Shown here: positions 50,403 to 59,552 of the stretch, piece after piece
How positions within the stretch are numbered: position 1 is the first letter of the stretch
Layout: each line of letters opens with the position of its first letter
NCBI RefSeq assembly: GCF_021216655.1
Contig: NZ_CP080437.1
Coordinates: forward strand, 992,001 to 1,056,000
Direction: 5' to 3'
Length of the DNA stretch: 64,000 nucleotides
Source: Clavibacter michiganensis
GTDB lineage: Bacteria > Actinomycetota > Actinomycetes > Actinomycetales > Microbacteriaceae
Made by a program: the position numbers and the translations under genes
The notes under the pieces: model-generated
Database searches by the model: none
Seen by the model: the letters and a program-made list of their open reading frames with translations, nothing else
What the model was told of the DNA's origin: nothing

Positions 50403-51635
50403 GTGGCTGACAACGATCAGACCCCCTGGGGCCGCGTCGACGAGACGGGCACCGTCTTCCTGCGCGAGGGCGAGGGCGAACGCGCCGTCGGCCAGTACCC
50501 CGACGGGACCCCCGAGGAGGCGCTGGCCTACTTCCAGCGCAAGTTCACCGACCTCGCGGGACAGGTCACGCTCCTGGAGCAGCGCGCCAAGCGCGGCGCA
50601 CCCGCGGCCGACGTCTCCAAGGCCGTCGCCCACCTCATCGAGGCCGTCACCGGCGCCAACGCCGTCGGCGACCTCGCCGCGCTCCGCGCGCGTCTCGACG
50701 TCCTGGCCGCCACCGTCGGCGAGCTGACCGAGAAGCAGGGCGAGGAGCAGCGCCAGGTGGTGCAGGGCGCCATCGCCGAGCGCACCGCCATCGTCGAGGA
50801 GACCGAGCGACTCGCGACCCAGGACTTCTCGAAGGTCCAGTGGAAGCAGCTGACCGCCGAGGTCGACGCCCTGTTCGGCCGCTGGCAGCAGCACCAGCAG
50901 ACGGGTCCCCGCCTCCCGAAGAACGAGGCCAACGAGCTCTGGAAGCGCTTCCGCACGGCGCGCTCCACCATCGACACCGAGCGCAAGGCGTTCTTCGCCG
51001 AGCTCGACAACGCGCACAAGGACGCCCGCTCGAAGAAGCAGGCCATCGTCGAGCAGGCGCGCGCGCTCGAGCCGCAGGGCGTCGGCGGCATCCCCGCGTA
51101 CCGCCGCCTCCTCGACGAGTGGAAGCTCGCCGGGCGCGCGGGCAAGCGCTACGACGACGCGCTCTGGGCGCAGTTCAAGGCGGCGGGCGACGTGCTCTAC
51201 GGCGCCAAGGCCGAGGTCGACGCCGCGGACGACGAGGAGCAGCAGGCCAACCTCCAGGCCAAGCTCGCCCTCCTCGACGAGGCCGAGCCGATCCTCCAGA
51301 TCACGGAGCGCACCGCGGCGCGCGACAAGCTCACCGCGGTCCAGCTGCGCTGGGACGCGATCGGTCGCGTCCCGCGCGACAGCGTCAAGACCGTCGAGGA
51401 CCGACTGCGCAAGGTCGAGACCCACGTCCGCACGCTGGACGAGGAGTTCTGGCGCAAGAACAACCCGGAGACGAAGGCGCGCTCCGAGGGGCTCGCCTCG
51501 CAGCTCGGCGCCGCGATCGACAAGCTGCAGCGCGAGCTCGACGCGGCCAAGGCCGACGGCGACGCCCGACGCATCAAGGACGCCGAGGAGGCCCTCGCCG
51601 CCCGCCGTGTCTGGCTGGACGCGCTCGGCTCGTAG
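50403..51635 (+). CDS. DUF349 helical-repeat protein
   Basis: A 410-residue, almost entirely alpha-helical protein. After an N-terminal segment with GQYPDGTPEEALAYF, it contains several DUF349-type repeats built around Trp/Phe-rich helices: WKQLTAEVDALFGRWQQ, LWKRFRTARSTID, LLDEWKLAGRAGKRYDDALW, LRWDAIGRVPRD and EFWRKNNPE. The GTG start is preceded by AAGGTGAG. Function is unknown; the family is sometimes linked to ribosome or translation-related roles, which I cannot show here. A strong terminator follows at 51658-51693. It is the largest gene of the plus-strand island and neighbours relA. Confidence 0.9.
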   Translation: MADNDQTPWGRVDETGTVFLREGEGERAVGQYPDGTPEEALAYFQRKFTDLAGQVTLLEQRAKRGAPAADVSKAVAHLIEAVTGANAVGDLAALRARLDVLAATVGELTEKQGEEQRQVVQGAIAERTAIVEETERLATQDFSKVQWKQLTAEVDALFGRWQQHQQTGPRLPKNEANELWKRFRTARSTIDTERKAFFAELDNAHKDARSKKQAIVEQARALEPQGVGGIPAYRRLLDEWKLAGRAGKRYDDALWAQFKAAGDVLYGAKAEVDAADDEEQQANLQAKLALLDEAEPILQITERTAARDKLTAVQLRWDAIGRVPRDSVKTVEDRLRKVETHVRTLDEEFWRKNNPETKARSEGLASQLGAAIDKLQRELDAAKADGDARRIKDAEEALAARRVWLDALGS

Positions 51636-51657
51636 CCCGCCCCTCCGCACCACCCAC

Positions 51658-51693
51658 GACGGCCCGGGATCCTCCACAGGATCCCGGGCCGTC
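51658..51693 (+). terminator. Strong hairpin terminator after the DUF349 gene
   Basis: A perfect 16-bp stem (gacggcccgggatcct / aggatcccgggccgtc) with a 4-nt loop lies 22 bp past the DUF349 stop and before the AbiEi-like gene. No T-tract. Confidence 0.8.
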
Positions 51694-51728
51694 ACCCGTG
51701 GCCCCGTGCCCGATGGCATGGTGCGCCC

Positions 51729-52337
51729 ATGTCACCTCGACTCGCCCCCGTCCTGTCCGTCCTCGACCTCCCCCTCGCCGAGCTCTGCTCCGCCCGCCTC
51801 GACGGCGAGGTGTACGAGGTCGACGCCTGCTACTCCCCCGTCGACGAGCTCGCCTCGCCCTGGCTCCGCGCCGCGGCCCTCGCCGCGCAGGTCCCCTCGC
51901 GGCTCATCGCCGAGCGGTCGACGGCCGCCTGGGTGCACGGCGCCGTCCGCACCCCACCCCGGACGCACGAGTACTGCGTCGACAGCGTCGCGCGCTGCCA
52001 TCCGCCTGCACTCCGGAACGTGCGCATCCGCGAGGTCGTGCTCGACGAGCGCGACACGGTCGTGCTGGTCGGTCTCCGCGTCACCACTCCGCTGCGGACG
52101 CTGTGCGACATCGCGCGCACGGTCGCCGACTTCACGCCGGCCCACGAGGCCGCGTGCCTCGGTCTTCTCGCGCTGCCCGGGGTCACGGACGCGGCCGCGC
52201 GGCAGCACCTCGCCGCCTCGGGTGCGTTGCCCGACAAGCGCCGAGCGCTAGCCCGGCTCGAGACCCTCGCCCGCCGCACCCCGTCATCGGATCGCACGGA
52301 CGACGGACCGGCGGCGGATCCCGTCAGCCTCCGTTGA
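51729..52337 (+). CDS. Orphan AbiEi-like protein
   Basis: A 202-residue cytoplasmic protein. The centre (about residues 60-135) reads like the AbiEi antitoxin-type family common in Microbacteriaceae: ERSTAAWVHGAVRTPP, HEYCV, a VREVVLDE-like IREVVLDERDT, and the GLRVTTPLRTLCDIAR motif. The C-terminus is disordered. AbiEi normally represses and neutralises the AbiEii nucleotidyltransferase toxin, but no toxin gene is adjacent, so this is an orphan and may be a regulator. It overlaps the relA 3' end by 14 bp in convergent orientation. Confidence 0.7.
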   Translation: MSPRLAPVLSVLDLPLAELCSARLDGEVYEVDACYSPVDELASPWLRAAALAAQVPSRLIAERSTAAWVHGAVRTPPRTHEYCVDSVARCHPPALRNVRIREVVLDERDTVVLVGLRVTTPLRTLCDIARTVADFTPAHEAACLGLLALPGVTDAAARQHLAASGALPDKRRALARLETLARRTPSSDRTDDGPAADPVSLR

Positions 52338-54573
52338 CCCGGTACACGTCGTACACGGCGTCGATGCGGCGCACCGCGTTGAGCACGCGGTCCAGGTGCG
52401 TCACGTCGCCCATCTCGAACACGAAGCGGCTGATCGCGAGCCGGTTCGACGACGTCGAGACGGACGCGGAGAGGATGTTCACGTGGTGCTCCGAGAGCAC
52501 ACGCGTCACGTCGCTGAGGAGGCCGGAACGGTCGAGGGCCTCGACCTGGATGTGCACCAGGAACAGGCTCTTGGACGACGGCGCCCACTCCACCTCGATC
52601 ATGCGATCGGGCTCGGCGCGCAGGGAGTCGACGTTGTGGCAGTTGGCCTGGTGGACGGAGACCCCCGCGCCGCGCGTCACGAACCCGATGATCTCGTCGC
52701 CCGGCACCGGCGTGCAGCACTTGGCGAGCTTCACGAGGATGTCCGGCGCCCCGCGCACGAGCACGCCGGAGTCGCTGTTGCGCGAGACCCGCGAGCGCTG
52801 CGTGACGGCGAAGACCTCCTCGGCCTCGCCGCCGCTGTCACCCTGGATCGACGACAGCACCTTCTCGATCACCGACTGGGTCGAGACGTGCCCTTCGCCG
52901 ACGGCGGCGTAGAGCGCCGCGACGTCGTCGTACTTCATGCTCTGCGCCACGTCCGAGAACGCGTCCTGGTTCATGAGCTTCTGCAGCGGGAGGTTCTGCT
53001 TGCGCATGGCGCGGGCGATGGCGTCCTTGCCCTGCTCGATCGCCTCCTCGCGGCGCTCCTTGGTGAACCACTGCTTGATCTTGTTGCGCGCGCGAGCGCT
53101 CTTCACGAACGCGAGCCAGTCCTTGCTCGGTCCGCTGTCGGGGTTCTTCGACGTGAACACCTCCACCACGTCGCCCGTGGTGAGCGGGTTCTCGAGAGGC
53201 ACGAGCCGTCCGTTCACCTTGGCGCCCATCGTGCGGTGGCCGACGTCCGTGTGCACGGCGTAGGCGAAGTCCACGGGCGTCCCGCCGGCGGGCAGGCCGA
53301 TCACCTTGCCGTGCGGGGTGAAGACGTAGACCTCCTTCGCGCCGATCTCGAAGCGCAGCGAGTCGAGGAACTCCCCGGGATCCGCGGTCTCCGACTGCCA
53401 GTCGGAGATGTGCGCGAGCCAGGCGAGGTCGGTGTCCCCCTGCGGCGAGACCTCGGGGGTGCGCCCGCCGTTCATGCGCTCCTTGTACTTCCAGTGCGCG
53501 GCGACGCCGAACTCGGCGCGCTGGTGCATCTCGTGCGTGCGGATCTGGATCTCGACCGGGCGGCCCTTGGGACCTATGACCGTCGTGTGCAGCGACTGGT
53601 AGAGGTTGAACTTGGGCGTGGCGATGTAGTCCTTGAACCGGCCGGGCACGGGCGTCCAGCGGGCGTGGATCGCACCGAGCACGGCATAGCAGTCGCGCAG
53701 CGAGTCGACCAGCACGCGGATCCCGACGAGGTCGTAGATCTCGTCGAACTCGCGGCCGCGGACGACCATCTTCTGGTAGATCGAGTAGTACTGCTTCGGC
53801 CGGCCGGCCACCTTGCCGCGGATCTTGGCGGCTCGCAGGTCGTCGTTGACGCTGTCGATCACCTGCTGGACGAACTCCTCGCGCTGCGGCGTGCGCTGCT
53901 TGACGAGGTTCTCGATCTCGACGTAGATCTTCGGGTAGAGCACCGCGAACGAGAGGTCCTCGAGCTCCCACTTGATGGTCGAGATGCCGAGGCGGTGCGC
54001 GAGCGGCGCGTAGATCTCGAGGGTCTCCTTGGCCTTCCGCTCGGCGGACGCGGATTCGACGAACCCCCACGTGCGCGCGTTGTGGAGGCGATCGGCCAGC
54101 TTGACCACGAGGACCCGGATGTCCTTGGACATCGCGACGACCATCTTGCGCACCGTCTCGGCCTGGGCGCTGTCGCCGTACTTGAGCTTGTCGAGCTTGG
54201 TCACGCCGTCGACCAGCATCGCGATCTCGTCGCCGAAGTCGTGGCGCAGCATGTCGAGCGTGTACTCGGTGTCCTCGACCGTGTCGTGCAGGAGGGCGGC
54301 CGCGAGCGTCTTGGGGCCGATGCCGAGGTCGGCGAGGATCTGGGCGACCGCGACCGGGTGGGTGATGTACGGCTCACCGCTCTTGCGCTTCTGGCCCTCG
54401 TGCGCCCGCTCGGCGACGGCGTAGGCCCGCTCGATCAGGCTCATGTCGGCCTTGGGGTGGTGCAGGCGCGCGGTGCGGATCAGCTGCTCGACGGCACCGG
54501 CGGGCTGCGCCCGGGAGAAGAGGCGGGGCACCAGGCGCCGGAGGGAAGCCGTGCTCGAGGTCGTCTCCGTCAT
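52324..54573 (-). CDS. relA: RelA/SpoT (Rsh) bifunctional (p)ppGpp synthetase/hydrolase
   Basis: Controls the stringent response. The 749-residue protein has all Rsh domains: an N-terminal hydrolase HD domain with HDTVEDT (His96-Asp97), the synthetase domain with the GTP-site YSIYQKM and RFKDYIATPK, a TGS domain with VFTPHGKVIGLPAG, a zinc-finger-like CCTPVPGDEI region and a C-terminal ACT domain. Both catalytic activities appear intact. A TAATTT -10 box and GGGAGG Shine-Dalgarno precede the ATG. It is the only RelA homologue in the window, convergent with the AbiEi-like gene. Confidence 0.98.
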   Translation of the reverse strand: MTETTSSTASLRRLVPRLFSRAQPAGAVEQLIRTARLHHPKADMSLIERAYAVAERAHEGQKRKSGEPYITHPVAVAQILADLGIGPKTLAAALLHDTVEDTEYTLDMLRHDFGDEIAMLVDGVTKLDKLKYGDSAQAETVRKMVVAMSKDIRVLVVKLADRLHNARTWGFVESASAERKAKETLEIYAPLAHRLGISTIKWELEDLSFAVLYPKIYVEIENLVKQRTPQREEFVQQVIDSVNDDLRAAKIRGKVAGRPKQYYSIYQKMVVRGREFDEIYDLVGIRVLVDSLRDCYAVLGAIHARWTPVPGRFKDYIATPKFNLYQSLHTTVIGPKGRPVEIQIRTHEMHQRAEFGVAAHWKYKERMNGGRTPEVSPQGDTDLAWLAHISDWQSETADPGEFLDSLRFEIGAKEVYVFTPHGKVIGLPAGGTPVDFAYAVHTDVGHRTMGAKVNGRLVPLENPLTTGDVVEVFTSKNPDSGPSKDWLAFVKSARARNKIKQWFTKERREEAIEQGKDAIARAMRKQNLPLQKLMNQDAFSDVAQSMKYDDVAALYAAVGEGHVSTQSVIEKVLSSIQGDSGGEAEEVFAVTQRSRVSRNSDSGVLVRGAPDILVKLAKCCTPVPGDEIIGFVTRGAGVSVHQANCHNVDSLRAEPDRMIEVEWAPSSKSLFLVHIQVEALDRSGLLSDVTRVLSEHHVNILSASVSTSSNRLAISRFVFEMGDVTHLDRVLNAVRRIDAVYDVYRVNGG

Positions 54574-54604
54574 CGTTCAGCCTCCCAGGCGTGTGCTGGA
54601 GACC

Positions 54605-54610
54605 AAATTA
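54605..54610 (-). promoter_or_regulatory. Candidate relA -10 box
   Basis: TAATTT, an AT-rich box in very GC-rich sequence, about 31 nt before the relA ATG. No clear -35. Confidence 0.4.
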
Positions 54611-54711
54611 TCACCGCGCCCGGGACCTCCCGACCACGGGCGGGCGTCCGGCGATGGGCACAGGGCCTCCCGGAGCACGTCACCCGACGACGCGCGGGGC
54701 GGCCGTCCGGC

Positions 54712-55071
54712 TCAGGCGACGCGGCCGGGCTGCCCGTCCTCGGTGACGACGTCGCCGCCCATCTCGGACCACGCGTGCATGCCGCCCGTGATGTTGGAGG
54801 CCGCGAATCCGCCGCGCAGCAGGGCCTGGGTCGCGATGGCCGACCGGTGACCGGAGCGGCAGACCACCGCGATGTGCTGGTCGGTCGGGATCTCGTCGAC
54901 GCGCGCCTGGAGCTCGCCCATCGGGATGTGGTGGGCGACGGCGGAGTGGCCGGCCTCCCACTCGTCGGGCTCGCGCACGTCGAGGAGCCAGGACTCGCCC
55001 GTGGTGGTGCGGGCCTTGGCGGTGGCGGCGTCGAGGTCCTCGGGTACACCTGCGCCCTGCGCGCTCGTCAC
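54712..55071 (-). CDS. Rhodanese-like domain protein
   Basis: A 119-residue single rhodanese domain, probably a sulfurtransferase or persulfide carrier. It has WLLDVREPDEWEAGH and the active-site loop VVCRSGHRS with catalytic Cys (about residue 71), and the C-terminal GGMHAWSEMG. The GTG overlaps the secF stop by 4 bp (GTGA), so it is the last gene of the secD-secF transcript. A functional link to Sec is not obvious and may only be operon fusion. Confidence 0.92.
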   Translation of the reverse strand: MTSAQGAGVPEDLDAATAKARTTTGESWLLDVREPDEWEAGHSAVAHHIPMGELQARVDEIPTDQHIAVVCRSGHRSAIATQALLRGGFAASNITGGMHAWSEMGGDVVTEDGQPGRVA

Positions 55072-56078
55072 GATTCCACCGTCACGGCCGCGCGCTCGGC
55101 CTGGGAGCGGCTCGCGGCCGATCTCGCGAGGGCGTCGCCGCGCTTCACCTTCGGCTCGCCCTCACGGAGGTGGGCGTAGAGCGGAGCCGCGATGAAGATC
55201 GTCGAGTAGGTGCCGACGATGATGCCGATGAACAGCGACAGCGCGATGTCGCGCAGGGTGCCGGCGCCGAGCACGACGGCGCCGATGAAGAGGATCGACC
55301 CCACGGGGAGGATGGCGACGATCGACGTGTTGATGGACCGCACGAGGGTCTGGTTGACCGCGAGGTTCACCGACTGCGCGAACGTGCGACGCGACTCCTG
55401 CCCGTCCTCCGCGGTGTTCTCGCGGATCTTGTCGAACACCACGACGGTGTCGTAGAGCGAGTACCCGAGGATCGTGAGGAAGCCGATCACGGCCGCCGGC
55501 GTGACCTCGAAGCCCGTGATGCCGTAGATGCCTGCGGTGAGGACGAGGTCGTGCAGGAGGGCGATGATCGCCGCGACGGACATCTTCCACGTGCGGAAGT
55601 AGACCGACATGACGACCGCGGCCAGCGCGAGGAAGACCACGAGGCCCCAGAGCGCCTGGCGGGTGATGTCCTGTCCCCAGGACGGCCCGATGAAGGACTC
55701 GGTGACGCTGGACGTCTCGACGCCGTACGCCGTCGCGAGCGCCTGCCGCACGGCGGAGCTGTCCGCGGGCTGCAGCTGGTCGGTCTGGACGCGGACGCCG
55801 TCGGACCCGACCGACGACACGCGAGCGGGCACCGGGGTCACGGTGGCGACGGCGTCGCTCGCGATGTCCTGCGACTGCGACTGCACCCCGCTCACCGTGT
55901 ACTCGGATCCGCCCGTGAACTCGATGCCGAACGTGAAGCCGCCGCGGACGAGCGGCCCCAGGACGGAGATGAGGATGCAGATCGCCGCGATGGAGTACCA
56001 GAGACGGCGGCGGCCGACGATGTCGAACGAGCGCTTGCCCGTGTAGAGGTCGTTGCCGAATTCGGAGAAGCCAGCCAT
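55068..56078 (-). CDS. secF: Protein translocase subunit SecF
   Basis: With SecD it uses proton-motive force to pull secreted proteins out of the SecYEG channel. The 336-residue protein has six membrane helices, a first periplasmic loop carrying GIEFTGGSEY, the conserved motif GYSLYDTVVVFDKIRE and NQTLVRSINTS. A short basic C-terminal tail closes it. The ATG overlaps the secD stop by one base (TGATG). Placement after yajC and secD is standard. Confidence 0.97.
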   Translation of the reverse strand: MAGFSEFGNDLYTGKRSFDIVGRRRLWYSIAAICILISVLGPLVRGGFTFGIEFTGGSEYTVSGVQSQSQDIASDAVATVTPVPARVSSVGSDGVRVQTDQLQPADSSAVRQALATAYGVETSSVTESFIGPSWGQDITRQALWGLVVFLALAAVVMSVYFRTWKMSVAAIIALLHDLVLTAGIYGITGFEVTPAAVIGFLTILGYSLYDTVVVFDKIRENTAEDGQESRRTFAQSVNLAVNQTLVRSINTSIVAILPVGSILFIGAVVLGAGTLRDIALSLFIGIIVGTYSTIFIAAPLYAHLREGEPKVKRGDALARSAASRSQAERAAVTVES

Positions 56079-57886
56079 CAGTCGTCCCTGCTCGTGTCGT
56101 CGGCCCGCGGTGGGTCGATGGTCGCGGTCTTCGTGGATCCGGTCGCCTGGCCCTGGGCGGCCTTGCGCTCGGCGATGGTCTGCCGGCGCGCCGCCTCCTT
56201 GGCCGCCGCGGCACCGCGCCCCGCCGTGGCGGTGGGGGTGCGGAACGTGGCGCGCCCCCGGTACACCGCGCCGAGCGCCCGCGGGTCGAGCCCGCTCATG
56301 CGGTGGCCCTCGGCGAAGAAGCGCCGGTTCGCGAGCAGCTGCAGGATCGGGTGCGTGAAGAGCGAGACGACGATGAGGTCGATGATCGTCGTGAGCCCGA
56401 GCGTCAGCGCGAAGCCCTTGACGTTGCCCACGGCGAGGATGAACAGCACCGCCGCCGCCAGGAAGTTGACCGTGTCGGACGCGATGATCGTGCGCAGCGC
56501 GCGCTTCCACCCCTGCTCGACGGACGAGACCAGGCCGCGGCCGTCGCGCAGCTCGTCCTTGATGCGCTCGAAGTAGACGATGAACGAGTCCGCCGTGATG
56601 CCGATGGCCACGATGAGCCCCGCCACCCCGGCGAGCGACAGCCGATACCCCTCCCGCCAGCTGAGCAGCGTGATGAGGAGGTAGGTGATCACCGCGGCGA
56701 TCACGAGCGACGCGATCGTGACCATGCCGAGCGCCCGGTACTGCACGAGCGAGTAGAGCACCACGAGCACGAGGCCGATGAGCCCCGCGATCAGGCCGCT
56801 GGTGAGCTGCGAGGATCCGAGCGTCGCCGAGATGACGTCCGAGCTCTGCAGCGTGAAGCTGAGCGGCAGGGCGCCGAACTTGAGCTGGTCGGCCAGCGCC
56901 TTGGCGCTCTCCTGCGTGAAGTTGCCCGTGATGGAGGGCTTGCCGTTGGTGACGACGCCCTGCGTGACCGGGGCGGAGATGACCTCGTTGTCGAGCACGA
57001 ACGCGAACTGGTTGCGTGGGGACTCGAGCGTGATCAGGCGGGTCGACATGTCTCCGAACTGCTTCGTGCCGTCGCCGTCGAAGACCAGGTTGACCGACCA
57101 CGTGCCGGTGCTGACGCCCTGGCTCGACTGCTGGAGGCCGCTCGTCGCGTCGGAGATCGTGCTGCCGTCGACCTCGACCGGGCCGAGGACGTACTTCGCG
57201 GCGCCGTCGTCGGAGCAGGCGATGATCGCGCGGTCGGCGGGGGCGGCCTGCCCGTCGTTCTCGGGGGCGGTCGCGCAGTCGTACGCGGCGAACTCGGCCT
57301 GGAGGCGGGGGGTGACCCACGAGACGTCGCTCGGGCCCGTGGGCTCCGCGGTCGGCTCGTCGGAGAGGGTGGAGGGATCCGGGGTGGCCTCCGCGGCCGG
57401 GGTCTCGGCTGCGGGAGTGGAGCCATCCGCGGGAGCCGACCCATCAGTGGGCGTGGGCGTGGGCGTCGCGGCGACAGAGGCCGTGCCGGCCGCGCCGATG
57501 AGCACGGGGCGGAGCTCGAGCTTCGCCGACGACTGCAGGCGCTGCATGGTCGCCGCGTCGGGCTCACCGGGCAGGCTGACGACGATGTTGCTGCCGCCCT
57601 GCGTGGTGATCTCCGCCTCGGAGACGCCGCTCGCGTCGACGCGCTGGCGGATGATAGAGACGGCCTGCGCGAGCTGCTCGCTCGTGGGCCCGGAGGAGGC
57701 TCCGTCGAGCTGCGGCGCGAGGATGATCTGCGTGCCGCCCTCGAGGTCGAGCGCGAGCTTGGGGCTCCACGAGCCGTTGCTGAACGCGACGCTCGCGGCG
57801 TTGCCGCCGGCCAGGAGGCCGATGATGACCAGCAGCCAGATGAGCTTGCGCCTGGCCTTGCGTACCGGTGTGGGCGACTTGGCCAC
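56078..57886 (-). CDS. secD: Protein translocase subunit SecD
   Basis: Large partner of SecF in the Sec export motor. The 602-residue protein has the N-terminal membrane helix, the conserved LDLEGGTQIIL motif, a periplasmic domain interrupted by a Pro/Thr/Ala-rich insert of about 50 residues (about 135-185), and six C-terminal membrane helices with VAIGITADSFIVYFERIKDE and ASDTVNFLAAA. A basic tail of about 60 residues follows the last helix. The start is a GTG with only a weak Shine-Dalgarno. It follows yajC by 126 bp containing a hairpin. Confidence 0.96.
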   Translation of the reverse strand: MAKSPTPVRKARRKLIWLLVIIGLLAGGNAASVAFSNGSWSPKLALDLEGGTQIILAPQLDGASSGPTSEQLAQAVSIIRQRVDASGVSEAEITTQGGSNIVVSLPGEPDAATMQRLQSSAKLELRPVLIGAAGTASVAATPTPTPTDGSAPADGSTPAAETPAAEATPDPSTLSDEPTAEPTGPSDVSWVTPRLQAEFAAYDCATAPENDGQAAPADRAIIACSDDGAAKYVLGPVEVDGSTISDATSGLQQSSQGVSTGTWSVNLVFDGDGTKQFGDMSTRLITLESPRNQFAFVLDNEVISAPVTQGVVTNGKPSITGNFTQESAKALADQLKFGALPLSFTLQSSDVISATLGSSQLTSGLIAGLIGLVLVVLYSLVQYRALGMVTIASLVIAAVITYLLITLLSWREGYRLSLAGVAGLIVAIGITADSFIVYFERIKDELRDGRGLVSSVEQGWKRALRTIIASDTVNFLAAAVLFILAVGNVKGFALTLGLTTIIDLIVVSLFTHPILQLLANRRFFAEGHRMSGLDPRALGAVYRGRATFRTPTATAGRGAAAAKEAARRQTIAERKAAQGQATGSTKTATIDPPRADDTSRDD

Positions 57887-57979
57887 CTGGACACTCGACT
57901 TTCTTCGCGGTGGGCCGGCGGGATCCGCGCGGCGCTCCGGATGGAGGGGTGAGCGGGTCCGGGCGAGGAGACGCCCGGA

Positions 57980-58006
57980 GGGCGGGCGACCGGTGGCCGC
58001 CCGCCC
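57980..58006 (-). terminator. Hairpin between yajC and secD
   Basis: A 9-bp stem (gggcgggcg / cgcccgccc) with a 9-nt loop lies just past the yajC stop. It may partly terminate or tune yajC against secD expression. Confidence 0.5.
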
Positions 58007-58012
58007 GGGGGA

Positions 58013-58396
58013 TCAGGAGCGCGCGGTGGGGGCGTCGCCGTCGTCGAGGCGGCGCGTGGCGTCCGTCGTGCCGGTCTCGTCGACCGCGTCCGCTGCGGGA
58101 GCGTCGTCGACGAGGACGGAGGCGTCGTCGGCGACGGTCGGCTCGACCACGCGGGCGATGGTCTGGCGGTGCAGCTTCAGCACTGTGCCGGGCGAGACCT
58201 CGAGGTAGGCGAGGTTGTTCTCCTCGTCGAAGGAGACGAGCGTGCCGTAGATGCCGGACGCGGTCATGACCTCGGCACCGGGGACCATCTGCGTCTGCAG
58301 CGACGCGAGGTCCTTCTGGCGCTTCCGGCTGTTGCGGAACATGAAGAAGATGAGCAGCGCCAGGACGGCGAACATGATCAAGGTGAACGGGTCCAT
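58013..58396 (-). CDS. yajC: Preprotein translocase subunit YajC
   Basis: Small accessory subunit of the SecDF-YajC complex. The 127-residue protein has one N-terminal membrane helix (FTLIMFAVLALLIFFMFR, about residues 4-21), a basic stretch RNSRKRQKDL and a compact beta domain PGAEVMTASGIYGTLVSFDEE. An acidic tail follows. The ATG at 58394-58396 gives the usual short N-terminus; the longer frame overlaps ruvB. A TATGAT -10 box overlaps the ruvB stop. Confidence 0.95.
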   Translation of the reverse strand: MDPFTLIMFAVLALLIFFMFRNSRKRQKDLASLQTQMVPGAEVMTASGIYGTLVSFDEENNLAYLEVSPGTVLKLHRQTIARVVEPTVADDASVLVDDAPAADAVDETGTTDATRRLDDGDAPTARS

Positions 58397-58471
58397 GCGG
58401 GACGGGCCTTTCAGATGCTGGGAGGTGACGGACACGACGAACCGGCGACGTTCCGCGGGAGGCCAGCTTGA

Positions 58472-58477
58472 ATCATA
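58472..58477 (-). promoter_or_regulatory. Candidate yajC-secDF -10 box overlapping the ruvB stop
   Basis: TATGAT, five of six matches to TATAAT, overlaps the ruvB stop codon and would give a yajC leader of about 70 nt. The -35 is not evident. Confidence 0.45.
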
Positions 58478-59552
58478 GTTCATCGCCGAAGAGGGCCCCG
58501 GCGGCACCTGCCGGACCCGACGCGCGGGCGGGAGCGCCCGGCGCCGCGGGGGCCTCGAGCCCGAAGTGCTCCCATGCGGCCGGCGTCGCGACGCGCCCGC
58601 GCGGCGTCCGCGTCACCAGGCCGATGCGGACGAGGAACGGCTCGACGACCGACTCGATCGTCTCCGCCTCCTCCCCCACCGACACGGCGAGCGTGTTGAG
58701 CCCGACGGGCCCGCCGCCGAAGCGCGTGAGGATGCCGCGCATGACGGCGCGGTCCAAGCGGTCGAGGCCGAGCGGATCCACGTCGTAGAGGTCGAGCGCC
58801 GCGCGGACGGACTCGAGACCTGCCTCCGTGCCGTGCACGAGGGCGTAGTCGCGCACCCGCCGGAGCAGGCGGTTCGCGATGCGCGGGGTCCCCCGGCACC
58901 GACCGGCGATCTCCGCGACCGCCTCGTGCTCGATCTCCAGGTGCAGCATGCGGGCGGCGCGCTCGATCACCTGCTCGAGCTCGTGCGTCTCGTAGAACTC
59001 CAGGTGCGCGGTGAAGCCGAAGCGGTCGCGGAGCGGGCTCGGCAGCATGCCCGAGCGCGTCGTCGCGCCCACCAGGGTGAACGGCGACAGCTCCAGCGGG
59101 ATGGAGGTCGCCCCCGCGCCCTTGCCCACCATGATGTCGATGCGGTAGTCCTCCATCGCGAGGTACAGCATCTCCTCGGCCGAGCGCGCCATGCGGTGGA
59201 TCTCGTCGACGAACAGGATCTCGCCCGGCACCAGCGCGGACAGCACGGCCGCGAGATCGCCCGCGTGCTGGATGGCGGGGCCGCTCGTGAGCCGCAGGGG
59301 GCGGCGGCTCTCCTCCGCCACGATCATGGCGAGCGTCGTCTTGCCGAGCCCGGGCGGGCCGGCGAGCAGGATGTGGTCGGGCGAGCGGTTCTGCATGGCC
59401 GCGGCCGTGAGCAGCAGCTCCAATTGGCCGCGCACCTTGACCTGGCCGACGAACTCGGAGAGCGATCGGGGGCGGAGCGCGCCCTCGAAGGCGAGCTCGG
59501 CGTCGGACTCCGGGACGGGGCTGGACGCGTCGCCGTGCTCGAGCCCGCTCAT
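58473..59552 (-). CDS. ruvB: Holliday junction branch migration helicase RuvB
   Basis: AAA+ motor that with RuvA drives Holliday junction branch migration. The 359-residue protein has Walker [12 protein letters not shown] (about residues 66-76), Walker [11 protein letters not shown], sensor 1 [11 protein letters not shown], the arginine finger region LRDRFGF, and a C-terminal winged-helix DNA-binding domain. A Gly/Ala/Pro tail ends it. The ATG overlaps the ruvA stop (ATGA). The gene order yebC-ruvC-ruvA-ruvB matches other actinobacteria. Confidence 0.97.
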   Translation of the reverse strand: MSGLEHGDASSPVPESDAELAFEGALRPRSLSEFVGQVKVRGQLELLLTAAAMQNRSPDHILLAGPPGLGKTTLAMIVAEESRRPLRLTSGPAIQHAGDLAAVLSALVPGEILFVDEIHRMARSAEEMLYLAMEDYRIDIMVGKGAGATSIPLELSPFTLVGATTRSGMLPSPLRDRFGFTAHLEFYETHELEQVIERAARMLHLEIEHEAVAEIAGRCRGTPRIANRLLRRVRDYALVHGTEAGLESVRAALDLYDVDPLGLDRLDRAVMRGILTRFGGGPVGLNTLAVSVGEEAETIESVVEPFLVRIGLVTRTPRGRVATPAAWEHFGLEAPAAPGAPARASGPAGAAGALFGDEL

